A DNA stretch of 64,000 nucleotides from Alcanivorax sp. (lineage in GTDB: Bacteria; Pseudomonadota; Gammaproteobacteria; Pseudomonadales; Alcanivoracaceae). The notes beneath the pieces are model-generated. The model was not told the origin of the DNA and ran no database searches. It was given only the letters and a program-made list of their open reading frames with translations. A program made the translations under genes and the position numbers. Location of the stretch: NCBI GenBank assembly GCA_022449455.1, contig JAKUPL010000017.1, positions 1 to 64,000 of the forward strand, given 5' to 3'. Below, piece by piece: positions 62,075 to 64,000 of this stretch. The stretch's first letter is position 1, and each line of letters begins with the position of its first letter.

Positions 62075-62111
62075 GACGTGTCCTTTATTATTTGAAAAGG
62101 CGCGCAGCCTA

Positions 62112-62379
62112 GGGTCTGTTCACACTACTTGCATTACGCCTGTTGTGGCTAAAAGCCCACCCATCAAGGCACGAGGAGAGAAGTTTGGTGACTCCAAATG
62201 AACGACGAGTAACGCGGAGGGGTGGGTTTTTAGCCACAACCCGAAGGGCTGGAGCCATTTTGGCCTCCAGCGTCGTTGTCGGTCACTTATTTGGAATGAC
62301 CAAACCGCGCTCCCTCCGCCTAGCTGGAGACCAAAATGACATCCAGCAGGCGTGATGCAAGTAGTGTGAACAGACCCTA
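62112..62379. mobile_element. MITE-like element with 31-bp terminal inverted repeats
   Basis: The 31-base ends 62112-62142 and 62349-62379 are inverted copies with one mismatch; they begin GGGTCTGTTCACACTACTTG. TA dinucleotides flank both ends (62110-62111, 62380-62381), consistent with a TA target duplication. Internal inverted pairs also exist, including TTGTGGCTAAAA at 62143-62154 with its reverse complement at about 62229-62240. It has no transposase and only short nonsense frames. The ends resemble those of an IS5- or IS630-like transposon, but the parent is not in the window. Confidence 0.85.
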
Positions 62380-62536
62380 ACGCCGCGATCACTGGCTTTT
62401 TGCGAAATGGTGTAAAACTCGCGGCCCCGGACCGGCCGTTTCATGTGCCGGGCACAAGGGCGTACTATCATGGGGTAATCCCCCAAACGAACGACTTTCG
62501 CCAACGAAGATTTTCGCCAACGTAAGGAGGTGCGCA
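62380..62536 (+). promoter_or_regulatory. acnA leader with direct repeat
   Basis: This 157-base gap contains a weak candidate promoter (TTTCAT at 62439-62444, TACTAT at 62463-62468) and an 11-base direct repeat TTTCGCCAACG at 62496-62506 and 62512-62522 just before the ribosome site. No gene is seen. Confidence 0.5.
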
Positions 62537-64000
62537 GTGACACGGATTGGCCAGGACACCCTGAACAGCGCCAAGACCCTGGACGTGAGCGGCAAGACCT
62601 ATCATTACTACGATCTCAATGCCGTCGCCGATAAGGGTTGGGGTGATCTCAGCAAGCTCCCCTTCACCCTCAAAGTGCTTCTCGAAAACCTGCTTCGCCA
62701 CGAAGACGGCGACACGGTCACCACCGAGGACATCGAGGCCCTGGTGCGATGGCCGGAGAAGCGTTCCTCCGACCGTGAAATCAACTACCGCCCCGCCCGC
62801 GTGCTGATGCAGGACTTCACCGGCGTGCCCGGCGTGGTGGATCTGGCGGCCATGCGCGACGCCATCGCCAAGGCCGGCGGCGACCCGGAGCGGATCAATC
62901 CGCTGGCGCCGGTGGACCTGGTCATCGACCACTCGGTGATGGTCGACAAGTTCGGCAATGCCCAGGCGTTCGAGCAGAACGTGGAAAAGGAATACGAGCG
63001 CAATAAAGAGCGCTATCAATTCCTGCGCTGGGGCCAGAAAGCATTCGACAACTTCCGCGTGGTGCCGCCGGGCACCGGTATCTGCCACCAGGTGAATCTG
63101 GAGTATCTGGGCCGCGGCGTCTGGTCCAGCGAGTCCGACGGCAAGAACTTCGCCTACCCGGACACCCTGGTGGGCACCGACTCCCACACCACCATGATCA
63201 ACGGCCTGGGCGTGCTCGGCTGGGGCGTGGGCGGCATCGAGGCGGAGGCCGCCATGCTCGGCCAGCCGGTGGCGATGCTGATTCCCGAAGTGGTCGGCTT
63301 CAAGATGACCGGCAAGCTCCGTGAGGGCGTCACCGCCACCGACCTGGTGCTGACCGTCACCGAGATGCTGCGCGAGCGCGGCGTGGTCGGTAAATTCGTG
63401 GAATTCTTCGGCGAGGGTCTGGCCGATCTGAGCCTGGCGGACCGCGCCACCATGGGCAACATGTCCCCGGAATTCGGTTCCACCTGCGCGTTTTTCCCCA
63501 TCGACGAACGCACCATCGAATACCTGGAACTCACCGGCCGGCCCAAGGAGGCCATCGAGCTGGTGGAAGCCTACTGCAAGCAGCAGGGCCTGTGGCGTTA
63601 TCCGGACACCCCGGAGCCGGCCTTCAGCGACACCCTGGAGCTTGACCTCAGCGAGGTGGTGCCCAGCCTGGCCGGCCCCAAACGCCCCCAGGACCGGGTG
63701 CCGATGACCGGCGTGAAGCGCGCCATCATCGACGTGATCACCAAGGAACTGAAACTCGACGACGGCGAGATCAGCAGGCTGGAAGGCGAAGGCGGCCAGA
63801 CCGCGGTGGGCAACAAGGAACCCGCCAGCGGCGTGGAAGTGACCCTGGACGGCGAGACCTTCCATCTGGACCACGGCGATGTGGTGATCGCCGCGATCAC
63901 CTCCTGCACCAACACCTCCAACCCCAGCGTGATGCTGGCCGCCGGCCTGATGGCCAAGAAAGCGGTGGAGAAGGGCCTGAACCGCAAGCCCTGGGTGAAA
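62537..64000 (+). CDS. acnA: Aconitate hydratase AcnA (3' end outside window)
   Basis: The first 488 residues of an aconitase/IRP1-type enzyme that interconverts citrate and isocitrate in the TCA cycle. GTG at 62537 follows AAGGAGG (62524-62530) by six bases. Segments [43 protein letters not shown] and the cluster-ligand motif SCTNTSNP near residue 457 are those of AcnA. The frame stays open to the last base of the window. The MITE-like element lies 157 bases upstream. Confidence 0.96.
   Translation, partial: MTRIGQDTLNSAKTLDVSGKTYHYYDLNAVADKGWGDLSKLPFTLKVLLENLLRHEDGDTVTTEDIEALVRWPEKRSSDREINYRPARVLMQDFTGVPGVVDLAAMRDAIAKAGGDPERINPLAPVDLVIDHSVMVDKFGNAQAFEQNVEKEYERNKERYQFLRWGQKAFDNFRVVPPGTGICHQVNLEYLGRGVWSSESDGKNFAYPDTLVGTDSHTTMINGLGVLGWGVGGIEAEAAMLGQPVAMLIPEVVGFKMTGKLREGVTATDLVLTVTEMLRERGVVGKFVEFFGEGLADLSLADRATMGNMSPEFGSTCAFFPIDERTIEYLELTGRPKEAIELVEAYCKQQGLWRYPDTPEPAFSDTLELDLSEVVPSLAGPKRPQDRVPMTGVKRAIIDVITKELKLDDGEISRLEGEGGQTAVGNKEPASGVEVTLDGETFHLDHGDVVIAAITSCTNTSNPSVMLAAGLMAKKAVEKGLNRKPWVK

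Noticed and set aside
62112-62379. Intact insertion sequence
   Set aside because: At 268 bases with no transposase frame it cannot be autonomous; described as MITE-like.
62468-63874. 468-residue frame antisense to acnA
   Set aside because: acnA on the plus strand has an ideal ribosome site and unmistakable aconitase motifs; the antisense frame has none.

Overview
The window is high-G+C chromosomal DNA from a gammaproteobacterium. The combination of RimBK-type ribosome modification genes, RNase T beside a CGFS glutaredoxin, class Ia nrdAB, an RstAB-like two-component pair, TRAP transporters and a homoprotocatechuate operon fits a marine hydrocarbon- or aromatic-using genus such as Alcanivorax/Alloalcanivorax. 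That assignment is an inference; there is no rRNA or tRNA gene in the window to anchor it.

Positions 1-31000 are mostly housekeeping. A gene tail of unknown identity is followed by an MHS-type MFS transporter, a PrpE-like acyl-CoA synthetase, a rhodanese protein and an App1-like phosphatase. Then come a start/stop-overlapping RimB-RimK-M14 operon, argG, rnt, grxD, an orphan HyuB-type hydantoinase, argD-argF, two overlapping GGDEF genes, glpK, an RstBA-like pair, nrdA-nrdB, a small acidic protein, a ThDP enzyme, a DinB protein, a Kef-type antiporter, an AraC regulator and a membrane hydroxylase.

Positions 32100-44440 form a long leftward catabolic cluster with visibly more A+T in parts. It holds a LuxR regulator, EthD protein, AraC regulator, two 3-hydroxyisobutyrate-dehydrogenase-like genes, a complete TRAP transporter, a carboxymuconolactone-decarboxylase-like protein, an aldehyde dehydrogenase, a porin, and a VanAB-like Rieske oxygenase plus reductase. 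I cannot name its substrate.

Positions 44640-58643 form a clearer aromatic-acid island. It has a second TRAP transporter, a MobA-like flavin hydroxylase, an HpaA-like AraC regulator, and the complete homoprotocatechuate meta-cleavage operon hpaG1-G2-E-D-F-H-I, followed by a succinate-semialdehyde dehydrogenase and hpaR. The usual entry enzyme HpaBC is absent; the flavin hydroxylase and/or the Rieske demethylase could supply homoprotocatechuate instead. A palindrome of the form CATTAA-N4-TTAATG occurs upstream of the porin, the second TRAP operon and hpaG1, which suggests one regulon, most simply under HpaR.

The right end (58650-64000) has a TerC-like membrane protein, a YdbS/YdbT pair of PH-domain membrane proteins, an unknown membrane protein, a 268-bp MITE-like element with 31-bp terminal inverted repeats, and the 5' part of acnA, which runs off the window. 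Three intergenic spacers between 5 and 24 kb carry an unusual repeat design: short units with a period of about 7 bases arranged as inverted arms. I see no CRISPR array, prophage or intact insertion sequence.
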